From positions 14,124,974 through 14,188,973 of the forward strand of contig NC_060024.1 of the NCBI RefSeq assembly GCF_021134715.1: DNA of 64,000 nt, written 5' to 3'. Position 1 is the first letter of the stretch. Every line of letters starts with the position of its first letter. Below, piece after piece: positions 10,467-22,294 of this stretch. The notes below the pieces were generated by a model. The model was not told the origin of the DNA and did not search any database. It worked only from the letters and a program-made list of their open reading frames with translations. The DNA comes from Daphnia pulex. Its lineage: Eukaryota > Arthropoda > Branchiopoda > Diplostraca > Daphniidae. Both the position numbers and the translations under genes were made by a program.

Positions 10467-13400
10467 TTCAAATAACTTGGCTAATCAATATTTTACTTTA
10501 CTGTTTTTCTGGCGGCGGCGGCCTTTCAGAAATTGCAAGACGTGTGGTTCAAACACGTTTGACGAAGATATTCGATATTCGTACGGTCGTTCACGACAAC
10601 CAAATTTTTTACAGCCGTTATAAACCAACGATATTTAAAAAAGTTCATACCTTCATTAAATGAATTAAATGAGATCATTTCTCGTTTCTACTACGCGCGT
10701 GATCTGGTCAATAAAGTTCGTCGGCTGAAGGAATGATGTGATTGATGAACAGATGAAGGGATCTAGGGCGACTGTCGAGGCATTATTATTCGCCTACTAA
10801 GCTCAATAGATGGATTTTGAGTATGCTTAAGGTACATAGAACTAATTCGGGAGAGAATTTTAAGGATTAATAATTACGGTAAAAATTTTCTGTTAACGTT
10901 TTCATGCCATAGTATTCCATTTGTCGTAATTATTAAATTATTTAGAAAATGAAAAAAGAAATAAACGGCAGCCACAATTTCAACTTGGTAAAATAAAAAC
11001 AAAGCAGACGTCTTAATAATCAAAATAAGCTTAAACGTGCCGGGTTGGCGGGCTCTACGCTATTTCTCCAAGTGCGAGTCAACTGGATTTGGTAGGAAGA
11101 TATTTTCAGATTTAAAACTTCTTTTAAAGTATTGGCTTGAATTCATTCCCTATTTGCAGCCAAAGAAATTGCTCGATATGTAAGAACGGGAAACCCAGGA
11201 GCTGAAGGATCAAGCCCACTATTTCCCCTCTACTGCTATGCTGACTCATGGCGCCATTATTGCTCATCACAAACAAGTGACTCGTACTCTTGGTAAGCTT
11301 AATTACCTTTCAATTTGAAGTTATGGTTAATATGTTACATTCTCTTGTTATAATTCCTCGGCTAATGTCAGGTTGACTTTTCAGCATATAGAGCGGCAGA
11401 CAAGACACTAGAATCCAATATCAGCTGTGATGTGTAGGTTGAACTCTATTTTAACAAGCAATTATTCTTCTGTTTTAATCATTGCATGCAATTTTTTTCT
11501 AATCTAGACTAGACTTGTCTGATGCTGTGATTTAAGCAAGGAAAAACTTGCTGAGTGAGGGTTGTAGTTTGTACGTAATGAGTTTAGGCGCTTGGTAAAT
11601 GAGGTTGATGCTCTTAGGATCTCGTCTTTTTGTTTCAATCAAACTAAAAAAAAGGTACTGTACTGTTATACGAATTCAGTTTATCCAGTACAATTAAATT
11701 CCCTGGCATCTCCAGCTGGTGAAATTGTTCACTTAAATGGAAGTTCCATCTGGGTTTCATGATATGAATATAATAAGATCTGGAATATATGTTTTAACAA
11801 GCGACATGACAATGTAAGAACAGGAAACCTCTTTGACTATTCAAGATTTGCCACCGGAATTTGATTTTTATCCTAAGTTGTCCTATGTGCATTATATTTC
11901 TAAATCCATTTGTCAAATTCATCCCCAACGGCGGATTAACGCTTGTACAGTTCCGTGACATGAAATCCCAAATGAGCCTCTCTAAATTCGTTTGGTCGAA
12001 GGTGGAGGTGCAACGCTACTTTTAGCTCTATTTTCATTTTATTTCAGTTTACCTTTGTGGAAGTTTAGGATTCATTTCTTTAGAAATTCGGTCTGGGCCA
12101 ATAGAAATAATTGTTGTGCGGCTGCTCGTTGAATCTTGTGCGACCGTTAACTACACGTTTACCGCAAATGTGTGCACAGCTCTTTCAAACGTGTGTTGGT
12201 AACAAAGGAAGTATTTATACCTTGATTATGTGATGAGTTATTTGTAGTTTTTATTTTCAGGTCCGCTGTGGAACTGTGCCAGTTGACTGATGGGCGATAA
12301 AGGTGCAGTGAAACGTATGCGTGAAAGGGATGATCAAGTCTACCGTCGTCTGAAATTGACTTGTGATAAGAGGCTTTTTTTTATCGTGCTGAAATACTGC
12401 AGCCCATTGCATTTGTTACATACCCAGACCAAACATCCGAGAACAACACAAAGCATCAAATATTCGCTGAGTAATTTTCTGAGTTATAGTTGATTTATCT
12501 TTCATTTCCGCATCGTTCCGTTATATTCCAGCCTGCGGATCGGTCGAAAGATGCCTGCAAAATCCGCTCAATCAAAATCTACCGTCTCTTTAAGGAGATA
12601 TCCTTCAGGTAAGGTCAAATTATTTCCTTTTCAGAAACATTTAAAGTACCGATTGATAATGCTAGTTGATTGGTGTGAACGTCCCTAGACCTAGACAATT
12701 GTCCCACCATTTCCCACACGGCCGTTCTCGCTGCAGCAGAAAGCGGCAAAAGCGATTTAGGCTTATGCCCTAAGCCAAAAGTAAAAACTATTTTGTATTT
12801 TCTCACGCCAACTTGTGATTTCCAAATGATTCCATAATTCTCTTGAGAAGAGTTTGACATTTTCTGTTCTTGGCTAAATAGTCTTTTCTTTAAGATTCTC
12901 TACTAAAAGAGGCGTGTGAATAATGTTGCGATTTTAAAGAAATCGTGGCAGCCAAAAATTTCACTCGAAAGTGTGGCAAAATAATTACACATCATTCTAG
13001 TGGGCTCCTATTGATCGGTGTGCATTTGAAAGTGTTTATACACTTTTAACTAAATCGGATTTTGTATACTTGATAGATATTGGGAGTTTATTAGTGAAAT
13101 TTTCGGCGTGGGCATTCCGAAACTTTCTCCTAAAAGTTCCAGAATCGATCGTCTAGTCGAATGTTGCGTTGGCCAGTTAAACCGGAAATCTAGGCCATCA
13201 TCTTCCGATCTGCTGTGAGCGTGTGATGTGGCGCACCGTTTAACGACTTTCGAGTTCGATCGTTAATTGGAATCGTCCTAGTTGTTCAACAACATTTTTC
13301 GATATGAGATGCGTAGCATATCATCTGCGGCTTATTCTTCGCGCTTCTACTTTCTCTTCTTTTTATTGGTTTTTATATTCCAGTTGGAATAATTACGTGT

Positions 13401-13490
13401 CTGTACTCTCTCGTCTTATGTGCATGGCAACGCCTTTGAGCGTCACACACGAGCAAATGGGAAGTACCCCGAGGAAAGAAGACCACCACG
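10467..13490. other. 3-kb intergenic region with exon-like fragments
   Basis: No complete gene was found. Exon-like pieces with good splice sites occur at about 11160-11292 (acceptor TTTGCAG; donor CTTG|GTAAGC; one frame reads TQELKDQAHYFPSTAM... but carries an upstream TAA), about 11386-11438, about 12261-12360 and about 12532-12608. They could be a degenerate gene. Sequence at 12684-12725 is related to 6848-6893. A block at about 13219-13290 resembles 1003-1060 upstream of the gene at 1638. Confidence 0.3.
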
Positions 13491-13491
13491 T

Positions 13492-13530
13492 TATATAATT
13501 CCCAGTGGATTTTTTTTCGTCCATTCAGTC
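13492..13530 (+). promoter_or_regulatory. Candidate core promoter: TATA box and initiator
   Basis: TATATAA at 13492-13498 is followed about 35 bp later by TTCAGTC (13524-13530), which matches the arthropod initiator. It lies 225 bp 5' of the gene starting at 13755, leaving room for a 5' UTR exon and intron. Confidence 0.45.
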
Positions 13531-13754
13531 GCTGAGGAAACTGCAAAGGGACCAACAAAAAAACGCCAATCGCTCGCAATTCCATCTGGACGGCTGTTGT
13601 TTCTTTCCATCCTCCGCCTTTATACTGGAAAAATCTGTTACTGCCGCTTCACACCTGTTAGAGGATAGTCCACTTAACTCAGGGTAAGTTTGTATACTTA
13701 ATGTTATTTCGCAGTCATTTGGAATTAATTTTTCTTTTTCGTCAGATAATCAAA

Positions 13755-15375
13755 ATGCGTCAATCTGGTCTAGTCTTACTGTTGGTCGGTCTCTGCGTCT
13801 TTGTCTCATTCATTTCAGCAGGTATTTAATTACAATCGAGACCTTTTAGAAAATATTTACTTGGACGGTCGTTTTGATTCGTACAAGGTTACTGACTCAC
13901 GTTTAAATTGTTATCTTTCAGGAGTGTTGGAAAAAATTCCGAAAAGGAAAAAGACGCCATCGAAATTGGGTGCCGGGACGTTGGAGTGGCCGACAAACAG
14001 CTCTGCGGCCGTCGTGCCCAATGCCGACGGTGGTCAATTGCGGATAGGTATAAATCAGACCTTTTTCTCACTTTGAATTTTAAAAGAAACGATTAACTAT
14101 AACGTGTCAATTGTGACAGACATGTGCGAAGGCAACATCGTCGTCCCCTTGTCTTCCTCTCGCAACGTCAAAAGGAATTTCACGGTCAAATCGACTCTGT
14201 TCCCGTTTAAACGCTCGACTCCTCTCATCTGCTCTTGGAATGTCAAGGTATAATAATGGACAGGTGGATTCACTTTTTATTCAATTGTATTAACAAATCA
14301 AGTTCATTTAGGTGAGCAAGAATTGCCGCCGGGGATTGGTGACGATGACCATTAACGAGCGCAGTCGATTGGCAGGTGACGAAGGATGTCTCAACGGATT
14401 CTACAGCGTCTCTCCCTTCATGGATAACGTCAGGTATTATTGGTCTCATTATTTATTACGTTTTATTTATACTTAAATCCCTACTTCTTTGTTATTTTTT
14501 ACAGAATTTGTGGTCGCATCAACTTTGTGCCGGCCTTCCAGTGGTACGTGGAAGACCAACAACCCGAAGTGACCATCAACTTGAGACACGTCGGACTCGA
14601 CGACGGATATTCTGAGGGACTGGCATTCACCTTGTCAGGTGGGTCGATTTAATGCATTTATAATTGCATAGCTCATAACATCGATGTGTTGTCATTTGGA
14701 AAATTAGGTGAATGTCTGGCTGAAGGCTCGAACATGACGCAAAGTAAAGCCAACCGATCGTATACGAAATGGATGCAACAGCTGCTGGACCAATCTGCCA
14801 ACTTTGGCGTACCCACACTGGTCGTACCCGACGACGACGAAGTTTACGCCACAACAGCCAGTCCATTCTGGGCATATGAAGCAGATGACACTGAACTGAA
14901 CGTCGTCCAGTCCAACTTCACCAAACAGCCGACGAAAATTGCTGCGCTGGATTTCGATCTGGAAACCCCGTGGCACGTTCTCAAAAATCATTCGGCGCCA
15001 TTGAGAACTATAGCGCCATCGCCCATCACGACGACCACCAGTACTACGAAACCCCCAAAGATTCCGTCCATCTCTCCCAACATCAGCAACGCCAATAGTG
15101 TCGAACCGCATCCCATCATCAACTTAAATTACACAATCCTCAACCAGACGGCCATCATCCCGTCGACCACCACCCCAAAACCTCCTCCTCCGGCCAAGCC
15201 CTTGATTTCCGGCAGCCATTTCAATCTTGAGACTCCATGGCACGTACTCAAAAACCAGTCGTTAATGGCGCCAGCCATTTCTCCATTAAAGAATAAGACC
15301 CAAAATGTTTCCTTGAACGTCACTGCTGCGGCTGCTGCTGCTGTCCAGACGGTAGAGACCATCTTGTGGACTTGA
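13755..15375 (+). CDS. Secreted CUB-like domain protein with two PW motifs
   Basis: Exons 13755-13821, 13922-14047, 14120-14247, 14312-14433, 14505-14638 and 14708-15375 give 414 residues. The signal peptide is residues 1-22 (MRQSGLVLLLVGLCVFVSFISA). The linker (23-64) ends ADGGQLRI. The CUB-like domain is 65-195 with all six Cys (DMC, CSWNV, NCRRG, GC, ICGRI, SGEC); its fifth exon is 134 nt, one codon shorter than in the other genes, at the QPE-V segment. The tail starts NMTQSKANRSYTKWMQQLL, then has two FDLETPWHVLK/FNLETPWHVLK motifs separated by Thr/Pro-rich sequence with NxT sites, and an Ala-rich end (TAAAAAAVQ). It lacks the C-terminal DDALSYITTLLD helix. It is probably a secreted glycoprotein. 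Confidence 0.84.
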
Positions 15376-15543
15376 ATGGTTTCCATCTAAACTCCTTACT
15401 ATACTCCCCTGTTACAATTTATAGTTTGTTATTGAATTAATTGCAACTTTTTTTATTATTATTTTAGGATTGATTTCGTTATTGTTTGATGTTTTGCCTT
15501 AATTATTAATTATTAAGATGTTGTTAATTTATCTAATAATAGC

Positions 15544-15549
15544 AATAAA
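15544..15549 (+). terminator. Polyadenylation signal AATAAA
   Basis: AATAAA about 170 bp after the stop of the 13755-15375 gene. Confidence 0.45.
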
Positions 15550-15901
15550 TTTTATTTGGCCCAGTTGATCAATGACGACGCAACGACTCGTCTAATTAAC
15601 GATTGAATAATGGCTTGAGCTTCATTAGAGAAGCTATCGACTCGTCGTAACGGATGAATGAGGACCTTTCCGAGCGGAATAAAACGGAACACGGAGAATG
15701 TTTGGCCCATTTGCTATCGAGGGGAAGATGTTGAATAGGAGAGAAGACCCCCCTACGGTGTCAACATAACAGCAATATGGAAGAAAAACCCCAAGGAGTT
15801 TATCTATATATAGTCGTCGTCGCCGTATACACGTACGGTTCTGCTGTTGGTTTGGGAAAATGATGTCCAGGAAAAAAGGCCACTACCTGTTGTTTTCCTC
15901 G

Positions 15902-15940
15902 TCCAGTCTCCAGTCACCCTCCTAACCATTTGAATCGCTA
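15902..15940 (+). promoter_or_regulatory. Candidate initiator region shared with paralogs
   Basis: TCCAGTCTC at 15902-15910 and CATTTGAATCGCTA at 15927-15940 recur upstream of other family members (18055, 20196, 22993 and 32708 for the first; 29.06 and 32.72 kb for the second). They probably mark the transcription start and first UTR exon of the gene at 16052. Confidence 0.35.
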
Positions 15941-16051
15941 AACACACAGCACCAGATCGTCTCTATTCTCCTAATTGGAATTACAGGAAATTTGGAATTT
16001 TTACCTCGTGTTGTTCAATCAATTTGGGCTTTGATTTCAGACGGCAGCAAG

Positions 16052-17214
16052 ATGCGTTCAAATTGCCATTTTGTCTCACTGGTAGCTCTCTGCTTCATCG
16101 TTTCCTTCACTTCGGCAGGTAATTCACTCAAATTCTTCAATGAATTCCGCATTAATACTTGAATAATATTCGCTGCATTCTTACAGGACTTATCAAGCGG
16201 ATCCAGCAGATCCCGAATCCTTTGTCTTCATTCCTGCTCGGATGGAAGGAATCCAACGCCACGGAAACAGACGAGACTGCGGATAATTTTAGTCCGCCGC
16301 CATTGCCGACCGTTTACCCCAACGTGACGAGCTATTCGCATTACAAATCAGAAGGACTGACGGTCAGCACCACAGTTGTCGTGCCCACGGCAGACGGCGG
16401 CCAACGAAATGTAGGTAAACACAATCAACACCAAAAAGGAAATCATGATTAAGGGATATTCAATTAAAACTAAATGAATTGATTTGCAGATTTGTGCGAA
16501 GGAAATATTCTCGTTCCGCTGTCCAACGATCGCAACACTTTGATCGAGGAAACGTTCAAATCGACACGATTCCCGTACGAGCGCTCGACTCCGCTCATCT
16601 GTTCATGGAATGTCAGGGTAATTAAATAAGACATTTCGCCACTAGTTAACAGCTTCATGAATTAATAATTCATTTCCCGTGTGTTTATTTTGATTATCAG
16701 GTGAGTGACAATTGCAGACGGGGACTTGTCACGATGACAATCAACAAGCGCAGTCGATTGGCCGAAATGGAGGGATGCGCCAAAGGATATTATCGAGTCT
16801 CACCTTTTATGAAAGATGCAAAGTAAACCAATAAGACACTATCCTTTTTTAAATAATAACCGAAAATGAAATATTAATTTGACTATGTAGGATCTGCGGA
16901 CGTATTGAGACGATCCCCACCTTCCAGTGGTACGTGGAAGATCAGCAGCCGGAAAATGTGACGATCGTTTTGAAACATTTCGGACTCAACGACGGATACT
17001 GGGAGGGATTATCTTTCACCCTGTCTGGTGAGTCATCTAATTAAAATTTAAACTTGACGGCTGGATAATTTCCATTGTTGAAATGAATTTAGGCGAATGT
17101 CTTCCAAACAAATCGGATTTGTCCGTCAGCAAGGCCGTCAAATCCTACAGCAATTGGCTGCATCAGCTCGAACGAGAGTCGGAAGCCTTGGATCTTGTAG
17201 TGGTCACGCCCTAA
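16052..17214 (+). CDS. Short secreted CUB-like domain protein, no mucin tail
   Basis: Exons 16052-16118, 16187-16414, 16490-16617, 16701-16822, 16891-17027 and 17093-17214 give 267 residues. The signal peptide is 1-22. The second exon carries the block RIQQIPNPLSSFLLGWK, also seen in the genes at 20354, 23164 and 29222, and ends ADGGQRNVG. The CUB-like domain is 99-230 with six Cys. The protein stops 37 residues after the last Cys, right after the conserved helix (SKAVKSYSNWLHQL), so it has neither the mucin-like region nor the PW motif. It is closest to the next gene: both share the EGLSFTLSG end and a nearly identical intron end before the fifth exon (TTTGACTATGTAG). The pair is probably a recent duplication. 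Confidence 0.85.
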
Positions 17215-17470
17215 TTGATTTATTTATAATAACCCACCGGTCGGGAGTCGTGCGATAAAAGGGGAATCTCGTCTAATATAGGTTTTATTAAGATAAAAGG
17301 TGTTTTATTCACTCTTAGAGTTGTCGCCATGGTTTTTTGATTATTTATTATCTCCACCCAAATTGAATTATATAGGAAAGTGATGCAATTTCCTATTCAC
17401 GTATCCCCCCAGGCATAATTTAAAATTGTATACTCTTTAACCACGAATAATCCTGTATTTTTTCGTATCG

Positions 17471-17476
17471 AATAAA
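17471..17476 (+). terminator. Polyadenylation signal AATAAA
   Basis: AATAAA about 255 bp after the stop of the 16052-17214 gene. No nearer canonical signal was seen. Confidence 0.35.
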
Positions 17477-18176
17477 CGAGAGAAAAAGTGAACCTTTTTA
17501 CCTTTATATAACAATATCGTGACGGTCAAACAGAGTCCGTTTATTTCCGGTGATAAAACGACATACGCAGCATTCCCGGCTATTAATAATGAACGGCCGG
17601 TTGAAAATACAGATAAAACTGGAATTTAGTCGTGTAAAGTTCAAAACGTTCCCAAAAGTTAAATTTTTTATTGGATATAAAATACCGTGGTGCTGATGGC
17701 GTCGATATAAATGTGGCCCATGTAAATTGGGCAAATGGATTCGGGTTTCTGATGAAACAATTGTGTATTCACGCGTGTTTATCTGAGCCATTAGTTGGCT
17801 TCAGTATTGCGCGCGGATGAAGGGACCGGCCAATTTTGCGGCCGTTTTTTACCCGCGTGTGACGTCCTATTTAGGAATGGCTCCCGACTATTAGTATGGC
17901 TATGATTTGTGCTGTAATGGAAACGTGAGAACGACCCGCACAGATTATACTTATCAAATGATTTGCCTGCTGGGTTGCTGGTGTGACTTGTTGTTTCCAG
18001 CTGGGCTGCAAAATGGCCAACAACAAAAAAGGGGCCGTTACTCGATCCCGACACTCCAGTCTTCGTTCAGCCTCTGCAGCATTGGTCGGCCACTTTTTGC
18101 AGTTCCACTCGTTCAACCAAGAGAATTCGGCATCTCGTCCATCTGACTGTACAAATTTGTAATTGAATTAAAGAGA
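17477..18176. other. Intergenic region and promoter of the next gene
   Basis: No exon is seen. TCCAGTCTTCG (18055-18065) matches the initiator motif of the paralogs and probably marks the start of the gene at 18177. No clear TATA box lies 30 bp upstream. Confidence 0.35.
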
Positions 18177-19388
18177 ATGGGCCACCACCAACTGTTTGCC
18201 GTTTTGATTTTGGCGCTCTGCCTTGTCGTTTCCTTCACATCGGCAGGTGAGTTCTACTGGTTTTAATATCCTATTCCCTTGAGTGATTTATTATTTTTGT
18301 CGTTCAATTAGAGCCGGGGATTAAGCAGAAATTCCCTCGAATCCCGAACTTGTTGACGTTCTTCTTCCAGGGATTGAGGGAGGCCAACAAAACGGAGCCA
18401 ACCACCAGCAGCAACAGTCAACCGCCAGCGTTACCGACTCCGTTCCTGGTGGGATTGCAGGAAGGAGCGGCTGCCGGCAGTGAAATCGAGAGCACTACCT
18501 TGCCGCCGATCCTGCCCAACGCGTTGAATTCCTATTACAACATCGAAGGTGAAACGCACAGCTCGGCCATCACGCTGCCCTATTCAGGTGTGGACGGACA
18601 ACGCCGTGTGGGTAATATGCAAATTATAACAAATCTCTAGAAATGTATAGTGGAATAATATAACTGCTTTTCTTTGTTGCTGGAATAGATTTGTGCGAAG
18701 CCAATATTGTCGTTCCACTGTCCAACGATCGCAACACGTTGATTGAGCAGACGTACAAGTCGACCAAATTCCCGTACGAACGCACCAATCCCCTCGTCTG
18801 CACCTGGAATGTCAAGGTATACTATCCATTGACTTGTTTATTTTTTAATTACGAATATTAACGGTTATGTGGGGGCTGTTTTTATATAGGTGAGTGACAA
18901 TTGTCGCCGGGGTGTCGTGACGATGAGGATCAACAAACGCAGTCGACTAGCCGATGTGGACGGATGCAGTAAAGGATATTATCGAGTCTCTCCTTTTATG
19001 AAAGAAGCCAAGTATATACCAATATTCTCTTAATAATAATCCAAAATTAAATGTCAATTTGACTATGTAGGATCTGCGGAAGGATCGAAACTGTCCCGCC
19101 CTTCCAGTGGTTTGTCGAAGACCAGCAGCCGGATGACGTCAGTATCGTTTTGAAACACGCCGGACTCAACGACGGATACTGGGAGGGATTATCCTTTACT
19201 CTATCGGGTGAGTTGAATTGAATATAAAGCCAATTAAAATTTAAATCAATTAAAAATGCGATCCTGATGCAGGTGAATGTCTGCCAAACGATTCCAACAT
19301 GACGAGCAGCCAGGCCTTGAAATCTTACAGCACCTGGATGGCAAATCTTTCCAAGGAGTCGGAAACGGTGGATCTCACCGTTGTCTGA
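18177..19388 (+). CDS. Short secreted CUB-like domain protein, no mucin tail
   Basis: Exons 18177-18246, 18312-18611, 18689-18816, 18890-19011, 19071-19207 and 19273-19388 give 290 residues. The signal peptide is 1-23 (MGHHQLFAVLILALCLVVSFTSA). The second exon is 300 nt and begins EPGIKQKFPRIPNLLTFFFQGLREANKTE, aligning with the gene at 16052; it ends VDGQRRVG. The CUB-like domain is 124-255 with all six Cys (DLCEANIVVPL, CTWNV, NCRRG, GCSKGYYRV, ICGRIETVPPF, SGEC). The tail is about 35 residues (NMTSSQALKSYSTWMANL...) with no PW motif or mucin region. Two AATAAA signals follow at 19557 and 19565. It is a sister of the preceding gene. Confidence 0.85.
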
Positions 19389-19556
19389 AGATGAACCCAA
19401 AAAGTTCTTAGTCTCGCCATTCTTTCACGACTTTCATTCACATCAAATGTCTTCAAAATAATTAACCTAACCATTCGCTTAATATAAGCTATTTATTTAT
19501 TTATGTCTGTTGCTTGATTGATTATTTATTGTATTTGGACGATTTTATTTTTTAAA

Positions 19557-19570
19557 AATAAACGAATAAA
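19557..19570 (+). terminator. Two overlapping-range polyadenylation signals
   Basis: AATAAA at 19557-19562 and 19565-19570, about 170 bp after the stop of the 18177-19388 gene. Confidence 0.45.
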
Positions 19571-20166
19571 TGAAATCAAATTTTTCCATGTTTTGTGCGT
19601 GCTAATTAACGATTTGGCAACCTCTAATCATCATTAGGGAGGAAGGGGGCGGTTCCGGCCTCTCAGTCGGTTCGTCGGTCTAGAGCCATGCGGTTTAAAT
19701 TGTGGTCTGTGGTGCGTGATTCTGTACATTTCTCCTGGCGTGAATGTTTGTTTTAACATCTGAGAAAAAAGATTTTGCGGCCGGAAAGGATGACACGAAA
19801 CTCTTTTGTCGCTGTCCTATTTACTATTTGGGGTAACGTGAAATTTCCTTTTGTTTTAGCCGTACTATTTGGGTATATAAACAATGTGTTGAGTCGATCA
19901 GCTGATGGGAACTGATTTCGGTTTACGGACATTTCCCATAATATTATTATCTGTTTCCTTTTATTAGAGGAAAGAAAACATGTGCCTATCGTACGGATGT
20001 TGTTTACAATTCGGTGTAATGCCCTTTTCCTTTTTTTGTCTCGTTAACTGCACAGAGTCTTCCATGTTGTACACCTTTCACCGCCATTTTAGCCAGCTTT
20101 TAGTGGAACATCTTTAACGGAGAAACTGCAGCTAGACACTTTCGAGAAAAGAGAAAATGAGGCGCG
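19571..20166. other. Intergenic, nothing recognised
   Basis: No exon, repeat or RNA gene was recognised. The promoter of the next gene begins at its right end. Confidence 0.4.
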
Positions 20167-20205
20167 AATAAATGAAAGGACTCGATGGCGTCCTCGTTCA
20201 GTCTC
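20167..20205 (+). promoter_or_regulatory. Candidate core promoter: TATA-like element and initiator
   Basis: AATAAAT (from 20167) lies about 33 bp before the A of GTTCAGTCTC (20196-20205), an arthropod-type initiator shared with the paralogs. It serves the gene at 20354. Confidence 0.4.
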
Positions 20206-20353
20206 ACTCCAGCCTCATTTCATTCAGCAGCAGCGCAGACATTCACTTCAGCATCAGCAGTCGTGATCCTGTGTGAGTCGATTTGTATCATTTGCTTTAT
20301 CATTTTGTTGCATTCATTGACACCTTTTGTCTCGTCTTTATTTGAGCAGAATT

Positions 20354-22294
20354 ATGCGTGGAATATTTCTCGTCTTGTTGCTGGTTTTACTCGGCGTCAC
20401 TTTCACGTCGACAGGTTATTGGAACAGCATTTCATTGGTATTTTTATTAGTCTGATATTTATTTCTTGTTTTTTTAATCAGGAATCGTTGATCGCATCTC
20501 GAATCCCATCAAATCCTATTTCAATGGCTTCAAGACAAAAGATTCCAAGGACAATTATTCAATCGAAGACCCCAGCATCTTCACGTTGGACGACTTGGAC
20601 ATTCCAGAGTCCTACGCCATTAAGCCACCGGTCACGATCAACAAAAACAAGCCCGACAAGGAAGCAGCAGCTACTGCCCAGAAGAAACGGCCCGTTAAAA
20701 AACGTAAACCTTCAGCAGCTGCAACAAGACCCAGACCATCAACAGCCACAAGACCACGCCCATCAGTTTCCACACGGCCAAGACCTTCGTCTGTTTCCAA
20801 AACGAGACGCAGGACGACAACTACGAAACGTCCCAGGGTCAACTCGGTGACGGGTGTCATTCTTCCCGAATCTGGAGAGTTGCCAGTCACCGGAGCTCAC
20901 GCCGTCGTGGCCACCCACATGGGCGAGATTTCCGTCTTCACTTCAGATGGACGTTTGTGGCTCAACGGGCCGGGTATACCCAAACCGGTGCCGCTCGGCT
21001 CCGCACTGGACAGCGACTCTATTGCGGCGGGCAACAAAGGTTGGAAACAAAGGAAATCTACAATTGAAATTTTTAATTGAATCAAATCAAAATTTAATTA
21101 AATTTTCAATTTTATCCATTTCCGGCAACAAAGATTCCTACCACATTTGGGTCAACACGACCAGCTGGACCAAACTCGTGTCCCTAGAAGAAATCAGACG
21201 GGGTCGCAGTCCCGTCCTCATCAAAAACGACCCACGCAATCGTGTCAAGGCCATGATCGATCGCAAACCGCTGGATCGACCCCTCAGACTTCCCCTACCT
21301 CCTCGCGTCAAAGGAACTTATCAATACGGTACTCATTCATAATTCTATTTTTAAAAGAAGAATGAATCGATTTGATTAGAAATTCCGATTGACAGATACG
21401 TGCGGAAAAAACATTATTCTCCCCTTGACGGCCGATCGGACAATCCTGATGGAACAAGCCATCAAGCCCAGCTACGAGTCAACCAAATTCCCGGAAGAAC
21501 GCGACTATCCTATGGTCTGCACTTGGAACGTCAAGGTATTTTCGTCATTTGGGTTACGTGAATGCTCTCGGTTGTGTCGTAACGATTTTTTCGCAAGGTG
21601 AATAAGGCCTGCCGACGTGCACGTATCACGATGAAATTGGACGAACGCAGTCGACTGCCGGACGAAGACGAGTGCGCCAAAGGATACCTCCGCATTTCCC
21701 CATTCATGAACGAAACCAAGTAAATTTGACCTTCACTTTCTTATTGTTAATGAATCAGAAAATAATTTGTTTATACGTTCACAGAATTTGCGGCCGGATC
21801 GACAGCATTCCGGCGTTCCACTGGTACGTCGAAGATCAGCAGCCCAACGATGTGTCGATTATGATGAAGAATATCGGGATCAACGACGGTTTCTCCGAGG
21901 GACTGGCGTTTACTCTTCAAGGTGAGAATTGTGACGAATAAAATGACATCTGGCAATAATGGAATTAAACAATTTTTTAGGTGAATGTCTGCCGATCGAA
22001 CGGGGAACGTTCGACGTCGGCCAGGAAAACCGCGAGGCTTACACCAACTGGATGGACCGTCTGTTGACGGAAGCTTCGACCAAGGGACACGGCGCCACCA
22101 TTTCCATCCCAGCAAGTACGCACCAGACACCATTTGACCCTCCCATTTTGCCACCCATTCACCTGGACGACCCCAATCAAAAATATTCCTCTTGGTTGAC
22201 GCCGGCCGTCCCAGCCAAAGACAACATTGACGACGCCCTAACTGATATCACGACTCTGTTGGATGCATCCACTAATTCGACGAATACACGTTAA
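20354..22294 (+). CDS. Secreted CUB-like protein with basic linker and unique extra region
   Basis: Exons 20354-20414, 20482-21039, 21134-21328, 21396-21535, 21598-21719, 21785-21921 and 21981-22294 give 508 residues. The signal peptide is 1-20. The linker starts GIVDRISNPIKSYFNGFK, becomes Lys/Arg/Pro/Thr-rich (RPRPSTATRPRPSVSTRPRP), then has a unique stretch (HMGEISVFTSDGRLWLNGPG... IWVNTTSWTKLVSLEEI), ending GTYQYD. The CUB-like domain is 272-407, starting DTCGKNIILPL, with six Cys. The tail is about 100 residues and ends with the family helix IDDALTDITTLLDAS. An extra 94-bp intron (21040-21133) absent from all paralogs is flanked by a 10-bp direct repeat, and splicing it is needed to keep the frame. 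The basic linker could bind acidic glycans; that is inference. Confidence 0.82.
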
